Shown here in pieces: positions 35,780 to 46,746 of a stretch of 64,000 bases of DNA. Source of the DNA: Volvariella volvacea V23 (lineage: Eukaryota > Basidiomycota > Agaricomycetes > Agaricales > Pluteaceae). The stretch is from positions 1-64,000 of the forward strand of contig KB722769.1 in assembly GCA_000349905.1 (NCBI GenBank), given 5' to 3'. The notes below the pieces were generated by a model that saw only the letters and a program-made list of their open reading frames with translations, made no database searches and had not been told where the DNA came from. Both the position numbers and the translations under genes were made by a program. The stretch's first letter is position 1. Every line of letters begins with the position of its first letter.

Positions 35780-37474
35780 ATGGCTTTCTCATTTTACCTA
35801 TTTGCCTGGACGCTGTTGATATCCCATGGTTCTTCCTTAGTAGCGACAAGAGGTGAGATATTGAGAGTCATTCCAGAGATACCCTAATCCTACTTTAGGT
35901 TGGACTTCGTTACCAGTCAAAGTTCCGGAAAATCTCACCGAATTTGGGGACTACCTTCACAATCGGGTTCAAGTCGCGTTTGGAACGCCATCGCAAGCAA
36001 TAGACCTGACCATCGACTTTCGGGAAGACTTGCTTTCAGTCTGGTCTTCCGATTGCATCTTTTGCCCTTCGTATGCACCTTTTTATTCCTCCCGATCTTC
36101 AACTCTTGAGGTGGGTAAACATTCATCCGCGCTATCACTTCCAAATACGATTGCGGTGCTGATTCAGGGTTCAGTCAGAAGGTCGACCTTGGGACAACGA
36201 CAATGGAGACGCACATGGGATGTGGCATAATGACATTTTTGGGTTCGGAGGGCTGAGGGCGGAGGATGTGCCCTTTGGTAAGTGCAGTGCTGCATTCGAA
36301 TTCACCTCTTCAATGACACGATCATTTTAGTATTAACGCAAGAAATGCGAATCACGCCTGGAGCAGCTTTTAATGGCATTCTAGGACTGTGGACCAATCC
36401 TACCGACACGAATTCGCGGAAGAACCTCTTGAGGCACCTGTGGGACCAGGACCTTCTACTGAACCCCGTTATTGGACTTCGTCTCGATCCAATGAGCCCT
36501 CGAATGACGATCGGTGCACTTGATCCAGGAGACTACGAGGGTGCGATCAATTGGGTGGAGGTAGGGGGGAGCGGTCGAGGTGATGTTCAGCATGGGTTTA
36601 ATATCGACGGTGTCAAGGGGTATAACGGCTCAATTATACCCTTTAGTGGCGAAAGAGAGATGACAGCAGCCATTGATTCTTGTAAGGCGTTCTCAGTCCT
36701 ATTTGCGGCTGCGTGCTGACATATAACTTTGTTATTCCCTTGGAAACGCAACTTCACGTTCATTGAAAATTTATTGTTCAAGTTCTCAATCGTGTATTCG
36801 TCCCGCCCAACGTCTACACTCAATATTTCGAGAACCCCGACTACCATGGGTTCACAATAGCACCTTATCCGATGCTTCGAGACGCATTCAGTTATGAGTG
36901 TCCACGAGCTGATGAAGGCGCTTTCCCTCCAGCATCCTTCACGGTTACTATCAACGGAATCGACTACCCTTTAGAAGAGCCCAATAATATGATTCGCCCA
37001 TTGGGAACAGTGAACGACGAATCTAGGAATTGTACTGTTGCGATAGGCGAAACCGCGACTCCAGACCCCGAGGATGTGATCTTGGGATTACCATTTCTGA
37101 GAAGCGTCTATATGTGAGTTGCCTTCAGCAATGTTCAAGCAATGATGTGCATATCGAAATAGGCATCTTTCTGACCCTCGTTCCTTGTTAGCACATATCG
37201 TTTCCCAGCACCTAATTCACCAGAGTGTCCAGCATATATTGGCTTTGCATTCCCAAAGGGAATGACGCGTTCCACTGAGCAGCTCAGTCAAGCACCAAGA
37301 TCGCCACCTCCTCGTGCTAACCAATGCCTTGTGCTTACTCCACCAACTGGGGAGCCAGCGACTGTGCCCGAGTCTCAATTTCAACGGAGTGCTGGCGAAT
37401 ACTCCGTGTATGGCGAAAAGTCGGGAAGGCAGGTACCGCTGGTTGGGGCCAATGAGTTGAGGCAAAGGGCCTGA
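35780..37474 (+). CDS. secreted pepsin-fold protein 2, degenerate active site (450 aa)
   Basis: Six exons, 35780-35852, 35899-36110, 36175-36277, 36331-36681, 36783-37113 and 37192-37474; 450 aa. Signal peptide FSFYLFAWTLLISHGSSLVA. It is paralogous to the gene at 26274 throughout (GWTSLPV.VPENLT, SSDCIFCPSYAPF, LLNPVIGLRLDPMSPRMTIG, NNMIRPL, CPAYIGFAFPKGM). The first motif reads D64-F65-R66-E67 instead of DTGS; the second reads D245-S246-F247-L248 instead of D(T/S)GT. Both Asp are still there but the Gly and the Thr/Ser that shape the site are lost, so activity is doubtful. This is a different state of decay from copy 1, which lost both Asp. It is divergent from the FamX C pseudogene. Confidence 0.82.
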
Positions 37475-37630
37475 AGTACTTACAATTGTCACAAGACTTG
37501 ATATGCATCGATTGGGCCGATATTAATGGGACATCAAGAATTTATTGATATTGAAAATAAATAACAGTCGCAAGCAAGGAAAAGTAACGATAGCAGACAA
37601 CTAGAACTGCCATAATCGATACAACTATAA

Positions 37631-38165
37631 TTATCCTGACGGAGGGTGAGCATTCGAATCTAGTACGACCAGAACTCCGCTCCTAGCATCGGTGTTTTCA
37701 GGAGGATTCAAACTGATAAGACGGTTCTTTGATTGATCTTCGAACGCCCTTTCCAAATCTTGCACCTTCATTTCCACATATTTGTCCCTAAACATCTTCA
37801 CCTCCTCTGGTAGATTCGAGCCATGCAACATGCTTGCAATCGTGAAGAGACTGAATATCTCCCTTTCCAGACCTAAAGAACGCCTAAAAGTTTAGAATGT
37901 TAAGAATCAAGAGCAGAATTGTCGACACGACGACGCAGGCCCTGGATGCCATAAAGACGAGAGCCGACTTAGATATTATACCGGGCACTTGCACTGTCCC
38001 AAGACGCCTGTCATGAGTGGTTTGGTCGCTGATTGGAGGAACCTCGCATAGGTCTTCGTGATGTCGGATATTGGCATTGGTGACCATACCACTTCATCTG
38101 AGGTGCTATCTGTATCGTTAGGAGGGTTGAAGCTGCTAATGTCATTAGAGTTAATAATTGTAAAA
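37631..38165 (-). pseudogene. FamX copy D, C-terminal relic
   Basis: Only the last part of exon 6 remains, from about SSFNPPNDTDST (aligned after the FGWDQV position) through VVWSPMPISDITKTYARF to the tail LISLNPPENTDA and a stop. A base is missing in the GVLGT..VPG stretch (about 38000), a tag interrupts the fourth membrane segment end (LNILNF stop, about 37884), and two bases are missing in the GKGEIFSLF motif. No FamX exons 1-5 are found upstream. Non-functional. Confidence 0.8.
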
Positions 38166-38384
38166 TCGGACAATATCAATGGTAACTTGCTGGTATGCCT
38201 TGGCTGTACTTTTACTAAGAAGAGACTAACAATTGTGAACAAGGAATTACGGATGAGCATAATTATCGCCAATGCGGGATCAAAGTAGAGGTTGAGCAGT
38301 TAAATACACAAGAGCTGAAATCACGAACAAGCATATATGTAAACATAGACGCGCCAAAAGACTACCACCATCGTATGTCGTAAG

Positions 38385-40512
38385 CTATCGATCCAGAGGG
38401 CAAACGTCTCCATCATAGAGAACTAATACCTCATCGTTATCCAAATGAATAAACCGGTTCTTCGACTCATCTTCAAATTTACGCTCTAACCCCTCCCCTT
38501 TTATTGCATGATTCTCCTCTCTAAACTTCTTTACTTTTCCAGGCACATTTGATCCATGAAGAACGCTCGCAGCTGTAAAAAGGCTGAATGCTTCTCCCTT
38601 CCCAGACCTAAAGAATGACCAAATGTTGAAGGCGTTCAGTAAAAGTAATAAAATTGTCGATGCCACAGTGTGAGCCCGGGATGCTGCGAAGGCGACAACA
38701 GGCGTGGATATGATCCCAGGTACATCTGCAGTGCCGAGAGCGCCTGTCAAGTAGGGTTTGGTGAGCGATTGAAGAAATCGCCCATACATAGCTGTAATGT
38801 TCGATATCGGAGCTGGTGACCACGTCACTGGGGGCGAAGCATAATCTGTGTGGTTGAATGCTATAACCTGATCCCAACCGAAGATGAGGCCTGCTTGGAT
38901 TCGCAAGTCCGCCCCGAACAAGTTTGGGTTTTCGTCGTGGACATGCTTACCCAACAGTACCGTAAAGAAGAACTCTGCTTCTCTATGGTCCAAGTTACCC
39001 TGCTCTTCGATCAGGTGAAAATCTCTAGTGGCAGCTCTGTCCTGGCGGATGAAGATATCCCTCCATTGATTCTCCACCACCGTGGTTTTGATGGAGAAGT
39101 TGGGGGAACACACAAGAATGGCGACATTAGATGATATGCTTTCGCCCTCTGTTACCACAAAGGTCGGGAGTTCTGTTAGGTCAAGTGACAAGGGCCATAC
39201 GGCTGTTGAATGAAACTGGGAGATCACCCAGATTGCATAACCACCTGCAGGGACATCGCCCGTCGTACTGTTAAAAACCGTATAGCGGCTTTTAGAACGT
39301 GCTGAAGCATATTCTATTCCGATTCCGTAGGTTGAGCTTCCTGAACGAGGGTCAGCAATAGTCATGTTATGACGAAAAAGGCGACTAACTAAATCGTGTG
39401 AGGACATCCGAATCGAAGGCAACATTTAGCCTGGGGAGATTTATTCTCCTACTTTGAAGAAGATCGTCTAAGCTGATAGGCTCTGTGAATTCGGTTGGCT
39501 GCCAACTGCATGATGGGCGCATTACGAGGATATCGGTAAGCCACTTGACCGAGGTCGTTTGGGAGATATTTACGGGGAGTGGAATGAGGTATCGGGGAGA
39601 CTCTGAGGAATTGGGCATAGGTGGGCTGAAGGAGTAGTCCATCCCGAGCATGATTTCCCCCCATGCAACTGCATAGCCGTCTGAGACTTTATCCTGCATA
39701 TTTGACGTTAGGGAATAATGAGCATAACGTTGAGGTGAGGCGAGCTCCCTGAATTAGTGGCAAGAGACACGTTAGTTAATGCCCTACGTTCAATAGATAC
39801 ATCAAATACTGACCTCGGATCTATTGTTGCCACAGATGAAGCTGGAATGGCAGCCACGTTAAAACTCATTACATTGGAACCAATCGATGTTTTCTGCACA
39901 GAGACTAGAAGAAACACATAAACTTTTTACGAGGATTAGGAATTGTTACACTCACGGGCAGCCGGTGCTAGTGTGGATGTTGCCATTACAACTATGCTGC
40001 AGACAAAGGCAACAATAAAATGGGAGCTACAGCTTCGTTTAAGGATGATGGAAATTATTTTGAAGATTCCCGACGAAGTCGAAGAAAGTGAATTGGCAGT
40101 AGCAAGGTTTACAGGCCTGGAACCATGACCAGCGTTAGACTGCCTCAACAAGCGAACGAATTCCTCTTGCTGTCGTTTATTTAAGATAGTTTGAGTAGAT
40201 TCTGGATATAAAGGGGGCACACACCTTGAGATCGATAATGAGGCTTTTAATCGGCCACAATGCCAATAAAAAGATCAAAATATTGATCGATGTGATTCCG
40301 GACTTTATATCACCTAAAAATGACTGGCTGAGCAATTAGCAATGCAAAGAGGGTTGTTACCCACCTAAGTTTTTGGGGGATGTGTCAACCAGTCCCCAGC
40401 TAGGGACAAGAATGGTACGATACTGCACAACCCAACAAAACGTCAGGTAGGTTGAGGATATGCCAAGTAGCAGGCATAACTTCAATGAATCTAAAAGCGC
40501 ATTCAGCACCAT
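38385..40512 (-). CDS. FamX membrane protein copy E (618 aa)
   Basis: Exons 40512-40365, 40313-40225, 40169-39956, 39904-39814, 39748-39390 and 39340-38385; phases 1,0,1,2,1; 618 aa. Starts MVLNALLDSLKLCLLLG. Shows LTFCWVVQYRTILV, ILIFLLALWPIKSLIID, VNLATANSLSS, SPRYLIPLPVNISQ, LVMRPSCSWQPTEFT, GGYAIWVISQF, LVCSPNFSIKTTVV, LRIQAGLIFGWDQV, VTWSPAPISNITAMY, FFRSGKGEAFSLF and SKNRFIHL. The exon 5 donor is gttagt. It points away from copy F, so the array changes direction at about 40.6-41.1 kb. Confidence 0.8.
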
Positions 40513-41097
40513 GAGTGATGTGATTTGGCTACCAACTCGTATGTGAGCGAGTGCAACAAGGTTGAGTGTGTTGAGGACTCGTACGGTTAAGAACCGCCTC
40601 AAGGGCAGTCCTAGAAGTAACCATTGGAACAAATCGTCTGCGGTGTGGCAACTTACGTACGTACACGATGCTGTTGACAGGGTCATGTATCATGTTTGAC
40701 ACAAGACCAGGTGTGAGTACATGAATGCTGTACACCGGGTGTTCACATAGCCCCACAAATAAAATTGAAACAAGGGTCGGGACCTTCATAAACTATTGAG
40801 TGGTATGCGAACAGCGAATCTTCTAACCAGGTATAATCAGGGTAAGACATTTCGGATAACTTATTGAGTGCACGTCTGCGCACGCTTCCCACATTCACCA
40901 AAAGAAGGGGCCTTGTTGTCCTGCAAAACCCGCCATCGCCTGATGCAGGATCCTAGTCACCAATAGGTGGAATAATACGTCGTTGATGGCAACTAAGGAC
41001 TTCTTAACAAGATAAAAGTTTACAATGCACAAATCACTCTACCTCCACCTTTTGAAAGTTCCCCATTATTGATCTGCTCCACCGCTTGACCCGTTCC
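40513..41097. other. inversion point between divergent FamX copies E and F
   Basis: 585 bp between head-to-head FamX starts. FamX genes to the left are mostly on minus, the next three on plus. No repeat or gene recognised inside. Confidence 0.4.
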
Positions 41098-41808
41098 ATG
41101 GCGCTTGGAACTCCACTTTAAAGCTCACACTTTGAAAGTGTCATTGTTGTTGGCCATTTCTCTGGCATACCTGGGGTTCTGCTGGACGGTTCAATATCGC
41201 ACAGTCTTAGTAAATGGATACGGATTCGTCAAAAATTCCTCAGAAAACCTAAGTGAGTTCAAACCGTTGTGGTATCCAGAGCCAGACTCACGGTTGAACA
41301 AAAATCCGGTTATCAGAGGGCTCAATATCAGACATACTCTCTTCTCTTATTTTTGGATGGGAGCAAATAGATTCCTATTATTTCGAAACATGTCCTGGCT
41401 GAGTGGTATGGGCACCAACCCCGGTTTCCAACATGACAACAATGTACGCCCGGTACTGAAGAGCTCCTGGGGATAACGTTCACACCGGCCCTTGTCTTTA
41501 CTGCATCTTGGCCATATGTCATTGCGTCAACAATTCTATTGATGATACTAAATATCGTGAGCCTCTTAGCACTCTTCAGGTCTGGAAAAGGAGAAAATTT
41601 CAGTTTGTTTACTGTTGCAAGAGTAGTGCAAAACTTAAATATGCAGGGTGCGGCCATTACATTTGAGAAAAAGAACCCGAAGTTGGAGGTAGAGCAGCTG
41701 AAGGATGCGTTTGAAGCTGACTCAAGAGATCGTGTCCTAAAGTTAAAGCGAACTGACGGAGAAAGAGGGAACTGGGCGTTGGTAGTAGGTGATCATGATG
41801 TCCCATAA
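41098..41808 (+). pseudogene. FamX copy F, internally deleted
   Basis: Exon 1 is recognisable (LGFCWTVQYRTVLVNG, then SSENL and a gtgagt donor), but the ATG at 41098 is out of frame with it and hits a stop. Exons 2-5 and the first half of exon 6 are gone. The sequence resumes near 41340 with a SLIFGWEQI-like stretch containing an internal stop, VVWAPTPVSNMTTMYAR, a second gap where the AAKPY...GALGT block should be, and then an intact end: GITFTPALVFTA, YVIASTILLMILNIVSLLA, LFRSGKGENFSLF and DSRDRVLKL up to the stop at 41808. Non-functional. Confidence 0.82.
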
Positions 41809-42479
41809 GCTCGATTTGCTTCTATACTCTTCATATGCATGTATTAGGACCAGTCGGGTCAGCTGGCGTTTTGTTTCCAGTCGTGACAGCGACGTAACAC
41901 ATGTCACACCACAACTCTCATGACCCCACCAATGCGTCGATTTCTAGGAGTTTCTGCGCAAGACCCCCTAACAGTTTATCGCTTTTGCCACTCCAGCACT
42001 CGTGTGCATTCCTTTCTGTAAGCGGTACAGTGAAAGAGTGATTCGCCAAGTCTGAGCAGCAATTCGTGACACAAATACCCCAAACTTGCAGGGAGTTCGG
42101 TCAATGCATGAAAGTTGTAGGAAAGGGAGCATCGTCAAGATATGTACACACGGCCTTTATAGGTTAGATTAAGGGTCATTAGAGACAAACCCAGAATTGG
42201 TCATTGTATGGATTCTTCTTCAGTGAGTCTTCAACTTTTCGCATGTTGGCCGGGCAAGAGCAATTATCATTGTTTTCATCCACAAGGTTGTCGTATCATA
42301 GGGAAGGACCCTGGCTACAACCAGGTGAAATTATCGTTGGTTGCCATCAGCGACTTACTTGGACGCGGTGAAGGACTACTTGATATAGAAATCTCTGACG
42401 CCCAAAAGCAAGCTCCAGTACATTCCACAACCTCAAACACTCCCCACATCAATCTACCTGCCTACGCCGTCTCTCTTTC
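41809..42479. other. intergenic, upstream of FamX G
   Basis: No gene supported. Short plus-strand frames lack motifs. Likely holds the promoter of copy G. Confidence 0.45.
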
Positions 42480-44647
42480 ATGGGTACCAAAACTGCTTTT
42501 CGACTCTTCACACTATCGTTGTTGCCCATCATTTCTGCAGGATATCTGGCGTTCTGTTGGACAGTACGACACCACACCATCTTAGTGACTGGATATGGGC
42601 TAATCAACGACTCCGCAGAGAATCTCAGTGAGTTCAGATGTATTCTATACTTACAATCGAATTAATGGAGTGTATACAGGTGTCATTAAGTCTGCTGTTA
42701 GTTCAATCAATATCTTGGTTATCACGCTGGCACTGTGGCCAGTGAAGACCCTGCTTGTCGACATCAAGGTATGCACATTGTCACTGCACCGTGAATAAAG
42801 CTTATATACTGAATTCCAACTGCCAGGGAGAAGAGTTCTTTCGTTCGTTAAGGCAGTCGGATATAGGTCATGGACACACGCAAAAAAAGATTGACCTGGC
42901 TACCGCAAACTCCTTATCTTCGCCTTCACTGGGGATGCTGACGACGATCACCATTATTGTCAGAAGAAAATGCAGCCCTCATTTTGTTATGGCCTTTATT
43001 TGCGGGTTTGTAGTGATTGCGGTTTCTGTACTGGTTCCAGGTACATGTGAGTACTCTTGCATGTGCACGCTTCCCTCAAATCAATGGAAGTGTTTTGAGC
43101 TTATTTACGGATACCCATTTTGAAGTATCAGTGGGAGAAATCTTGGTAGACTCAAAAGTGATGTCGATGAACGTGGGCGCTATGCCTGTTGAATCCGTGG
43201 GTTTATGCGAGTACGTCCAGCGGTCTGGTTGCATAGCAGCAGCGGACGCTAACACGGCCGTCCACTTTGTTCCTCCCATAGTTCCGCCATAGATTGCTTT
43301 GGCTACACGGATAACGTGAACAATCTAGTGGAAGAGGCTGCAAGCATTGCTTGGGCAGAAGTCGCACTTAACATCAGTTACTCCTTTAGTGCCCACAGTC
43401 AGGGCTTCGAATTTATGGATTCTCCCCAGTACATCATTCCCTTACCAGTCGATCTCTCACCCACAACATCCACGCGATGGCTTACAGATGTCTTTGTACT
43501 TCGACCTTCATGTAACTGGCAGGCTACCAACCTCACTGGAGGTACTTTCGCCTTGGACAACACTGCTCCCAATTCCAGAGTGCCCGTCTCAATGGTGGAC
43601 TTGGGGCTTGAGATCAACCTGTGTTTTACCGGAGATGAATGCCGTACGTCATTAAAATTATATAGACTTACACTGCTAAGTGTCCTTTTCGTAGTTGTTA
43701 CTCAATTTTACATGGACTACGCATCGCTTTCTTATGAATATGCTGGACATAGACGCCTTTTGAGCGGGCAATCCATCTGGGTTCTCTCACAATACGGTCG
43801 TCCATCTTTCGATGTGACCTTCGACACAACAGGAATACCGATATTCAAGATCACGGACGGTTTCGGGACTTTTGTTATTGCTATACTTGTCTGTTCTCCT
43901 AATCCTTCGATAGAAACCGTCCAAGTTCAGAGCAGAGGGAGGGATCTCACCATTCTGCCTTCAAACACGGGAACTCTTGGCAATAGTATCCACGGACAGG
44001 ATGCGAAGCGAGGTAATTTAGATCAAAGAGAGGGGGATATGTTCTTCACAGCGCTTTTCATGAGGCTCAGAGATGCAGGCCCACCCGTCCCACTGCTCGG
44101 GTTTAGGACATTCCGATCGGGGTCCCAACTACAAGCAAGCCTCATTTTTGGATGGGATCAGGTACACCCATTCGTCTCTTCAGAGAGTACGCCCATGACT
44201 GTATGGACGCCTATGCCTATCTCCAACATCACGGCGATGTACTCTAGGCTCCTTCAATCTGCTGCTAAGCCTTATCTGGCCGGTGCGCTCGGCACTGCAC
44301 AGGTCCCTGGAGTAACGTCTACACCAGCCCTCGTCTTCACAGCACCCTTGGCATACGTCATTATGTCAACAGTATTGCTGGCGACACTAAATATTGTGCA
44401 TACCTTGGCATTCTTTAGATCAGGGAGGGGAGAAGTGTTCAATTTGTTTACGATTGCAAGTGTGCTGCAGGACTCAAATGTGCAGATAGAGGTTACGAAG
44501 TTTAGGGAGCAAAGCCAGGAGTTAAAGGCGGAGGAACTGCAAAGCGCGTTTGAGGCTGAGTCAAGGCACCGCGTTCTAGAGCTGCGGCGGTTGAAGGAAG
44601 AAAAGGAGGATAGAGTGTTGGTGGTGGGTGGCTATGATGTTTTGTAA
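42480..44647 (+). CDS. FamX membrane protein copy G (618 aa), reference copy
   Basis: Exons 42480-42627, 42680-42768, 42827-43046, 43126-43210, 43282-43643 and 43695-44647; 618 aa. The last intron (51 nt) is in frame. Predicted layout: TM1 about 9-29, TM2 about 54-72, cytosolic loop with GEEFFRSLRQ (80-89) and DLATANSLSS (102-111), TM3 about 130-149, ectodomain about 150-517, TM4 about 519-540, tail with FFRSGRGEVFNLF from about 541 and a charged helical end (SRHRVLELRRLKEEKED). With the N-terminus inside, this places all NxS/T sites of the large domain outside. Ectodomain motifs: SPQYIIPLPVDLSPTT, RWLTDVFVLRPSCNW, GQSIWVLSQYG, VCSPNPSIETVQVQ, GNLDQREGDMFFTALF, LQASLIFGWDQV and VWTPMPISNITAMY. 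No enzymatic motif seen. A DUF202 gene follows 354 bp downstream. Confidence 0.83.
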
Positions 44648-45001
44648 TTTAGATTCATCGCGTATGTACCCTTTATGTGTATCGTTAGGACTGTTCATGT
44701 CCTGCTGGTCGTATCGATGTCATGGATTATATATCAGTCTCGGATTTCAACAGCTGAAGCTCAACTATTGTGCTTATCTGCTTTACGTATCCGAACGAGC
44801 ATCACTTCCAAAGTCAAAAGAACGGCTTGAGATATGGATGGTCTGTCATACCTTACGTACCGCCACACACCTCATGATGGCGTGGTTTCGGGCTTAGTTT
44901 GCGTCATATTCTTCCACACCCTTGCCGCTCTATTCAGTCGCTAAGTCAGTCTCCATGATCTTCTTCGAAACTCCACTTGGATACTTAAATATCGCATTTT
45001 T

Positions 45002-45879
45002 ATGCAGGCAGAATCATCGCGAGCTGCTGCAGAACGCGCTGCCAAAACCAACCTACTACGCGCCACAGCCTCATATGACAACACGGCGGATTTTCTCTCT
45101 CCACCACCGAACGTTCAACCTTCCTCTTCATTTGCGATAACCAAGCACCCATATGGTCCACTAGTTACGCCACGTCCAAGTCCCTCTTCTCCAGCGTCTA
45201 TATCCATATGGCGCACCTCGTTGGACAGCGATGCTCGAGCTGGTCTTTCTGGAGAGGTAGAAGAAGAAGATCCGGACGATGATACATCTTCAACCTCGAC
45301 ACAGCATGATAAGGATTTGTGGGGATGGGGACTGTCTCTGAAGCTGGAGAACGCTGGGATTGTTGCAAGAGATCATTTAGCGTTGGAGAGGACATTTCTT
45401 GCTTACCTTCGCACTAGTTTAGCTTTGACTTCTGCTGGAGTCGGTAAGTGGTTTTTCTAGTCTCTTGAGGTATCCTGCTTATCTCGTTCATGTTTTACGT
45501 GTGCTCACTCACAAAAATACCTTATCATTTGATAGCTTTGGCGCAGATCATGAGCATAGATACTCGCCCTGCTAGCAGCGATGCCATGCCCAGCCCTTCC
45601 TCTCTGATTTACTACGCCAAATCTGTGCTTGGGCGAAGACTGGGTGCGCTTTCAATTGGCCTAGGTCTTCTAGTTCTTGTTGCAGGTACGCTTGTGATCC
45701 CGTTGGCTCCGGCATCTCACAGTTGGCATCCCACTCTAGGCATTGTGCGGTTCTTCTCCGTCCAGTGGTTCCTAGTGCGAGGGCATTTCCCTCTTGCGAA
45801 GTATAATATCATCGGCGTTACTGCTGTTCTTGCTACAATTTTGGTATCCGTTCTTGGTTTTGTGGTTTTGCCGGGGTGA
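45002..45879 (+). CDS. DUF202 membrane protein 3 (243 aa)
   Basis: Three exons, 45002-45443, 45536-45685 and 45740-45879; 243 aa. N-terminus MQAESSRAAAERAAKTNLLR, then a disordered acidic part, then the full DUF202 signature: LENAGIVARDHLALERTFL, AYLRTSLALTSAGV, LGALSIGLGLLVLVAG, GIVRFFSVQWFLVRGHFPL and a last helix. The second intron is 54 nt and in frame, so unspliced reading gives a longer product of 261 aa; splicing gives the better DUF202 spacing. It sits directly after FamX G on the same strand, as the copy at 30401 does after FamX B. Confidence 0.83.
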
Positions 45880-46746
45880 CCGACGGAGTCTGTCACGTCA
45901 CGTCACTTGCTTTTCTCAATTACGCTTTGTACTTCTACTCCTCACTGGTTGGTGTGTTCGACCTGCTTAATCCAGTCCCCCTTGAGTTGTTGAACGCTTT
46001 GAACGTGGTCCTTCAATAAATATCGGCTTATGCACTCAAGTCCTCCCACGGTTATTCTAGAATCCGGTTATTCAGGATCACAATGCACCGTTTATGGTCC
46101 ACAAAGCGTGTCTTGAACGGGATTCAGCAGACATAGTGCGATGTCCAGGATGCCCAAACTACGATCTAACGTGCACTAAAACGCCGTCTAATACGCACCG
46201 GTTGCTAGGAAGTGAAGATCACCCTATTTGAAGCCAATGAGGCAATTGTTTGCCTTTTGTATTCTCTTTATGGTATGCGCTACGATGATCATCTCATTGC
46301 AACACTGAAGGGCTAACAATAACGTAAGTGGCGCAGAAGAAAAGGTCAAGTGGGGAAAGTATCCGATGTCAGTGTGTCGGGAGCGCCCAACATGCACATC
46401 ATCCATACTAGCTTGACTGAATTGCCCAAAAATGGTGGGTGCATCAAACCGAAATGAGGGGTATATTCTACATTGAGGCTATCTCGATCACAGGTCTTGC
46501 AGCTACATTCAATCGCTTCAGTAGGCTGAGTTGAGTTTTGGCCGCACATGGGGTCCAGGGCAGGGGAGTCTGATGCCCTTCTTTTCCTTCATTAAACCCT
46601 ATTCATGAACAGAGGGAGGGACAATCATTGGTTACCATCAGGGACCTCTGTGCTTCTGATGATTACTCTTCATATAGTAGTATGCGGCACTCCACCAGTA
46701 AGTTATGACCCCCTCCTGTTAATTCCCCCCATACTTGACCTCTTCC
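45880..46746. other. intergenic, nothing recognised
   Basis: Downstream of the DUF202 gene and upstream of FamX H. No frame with motifs; no repeat seen. Confidence 0.45.
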
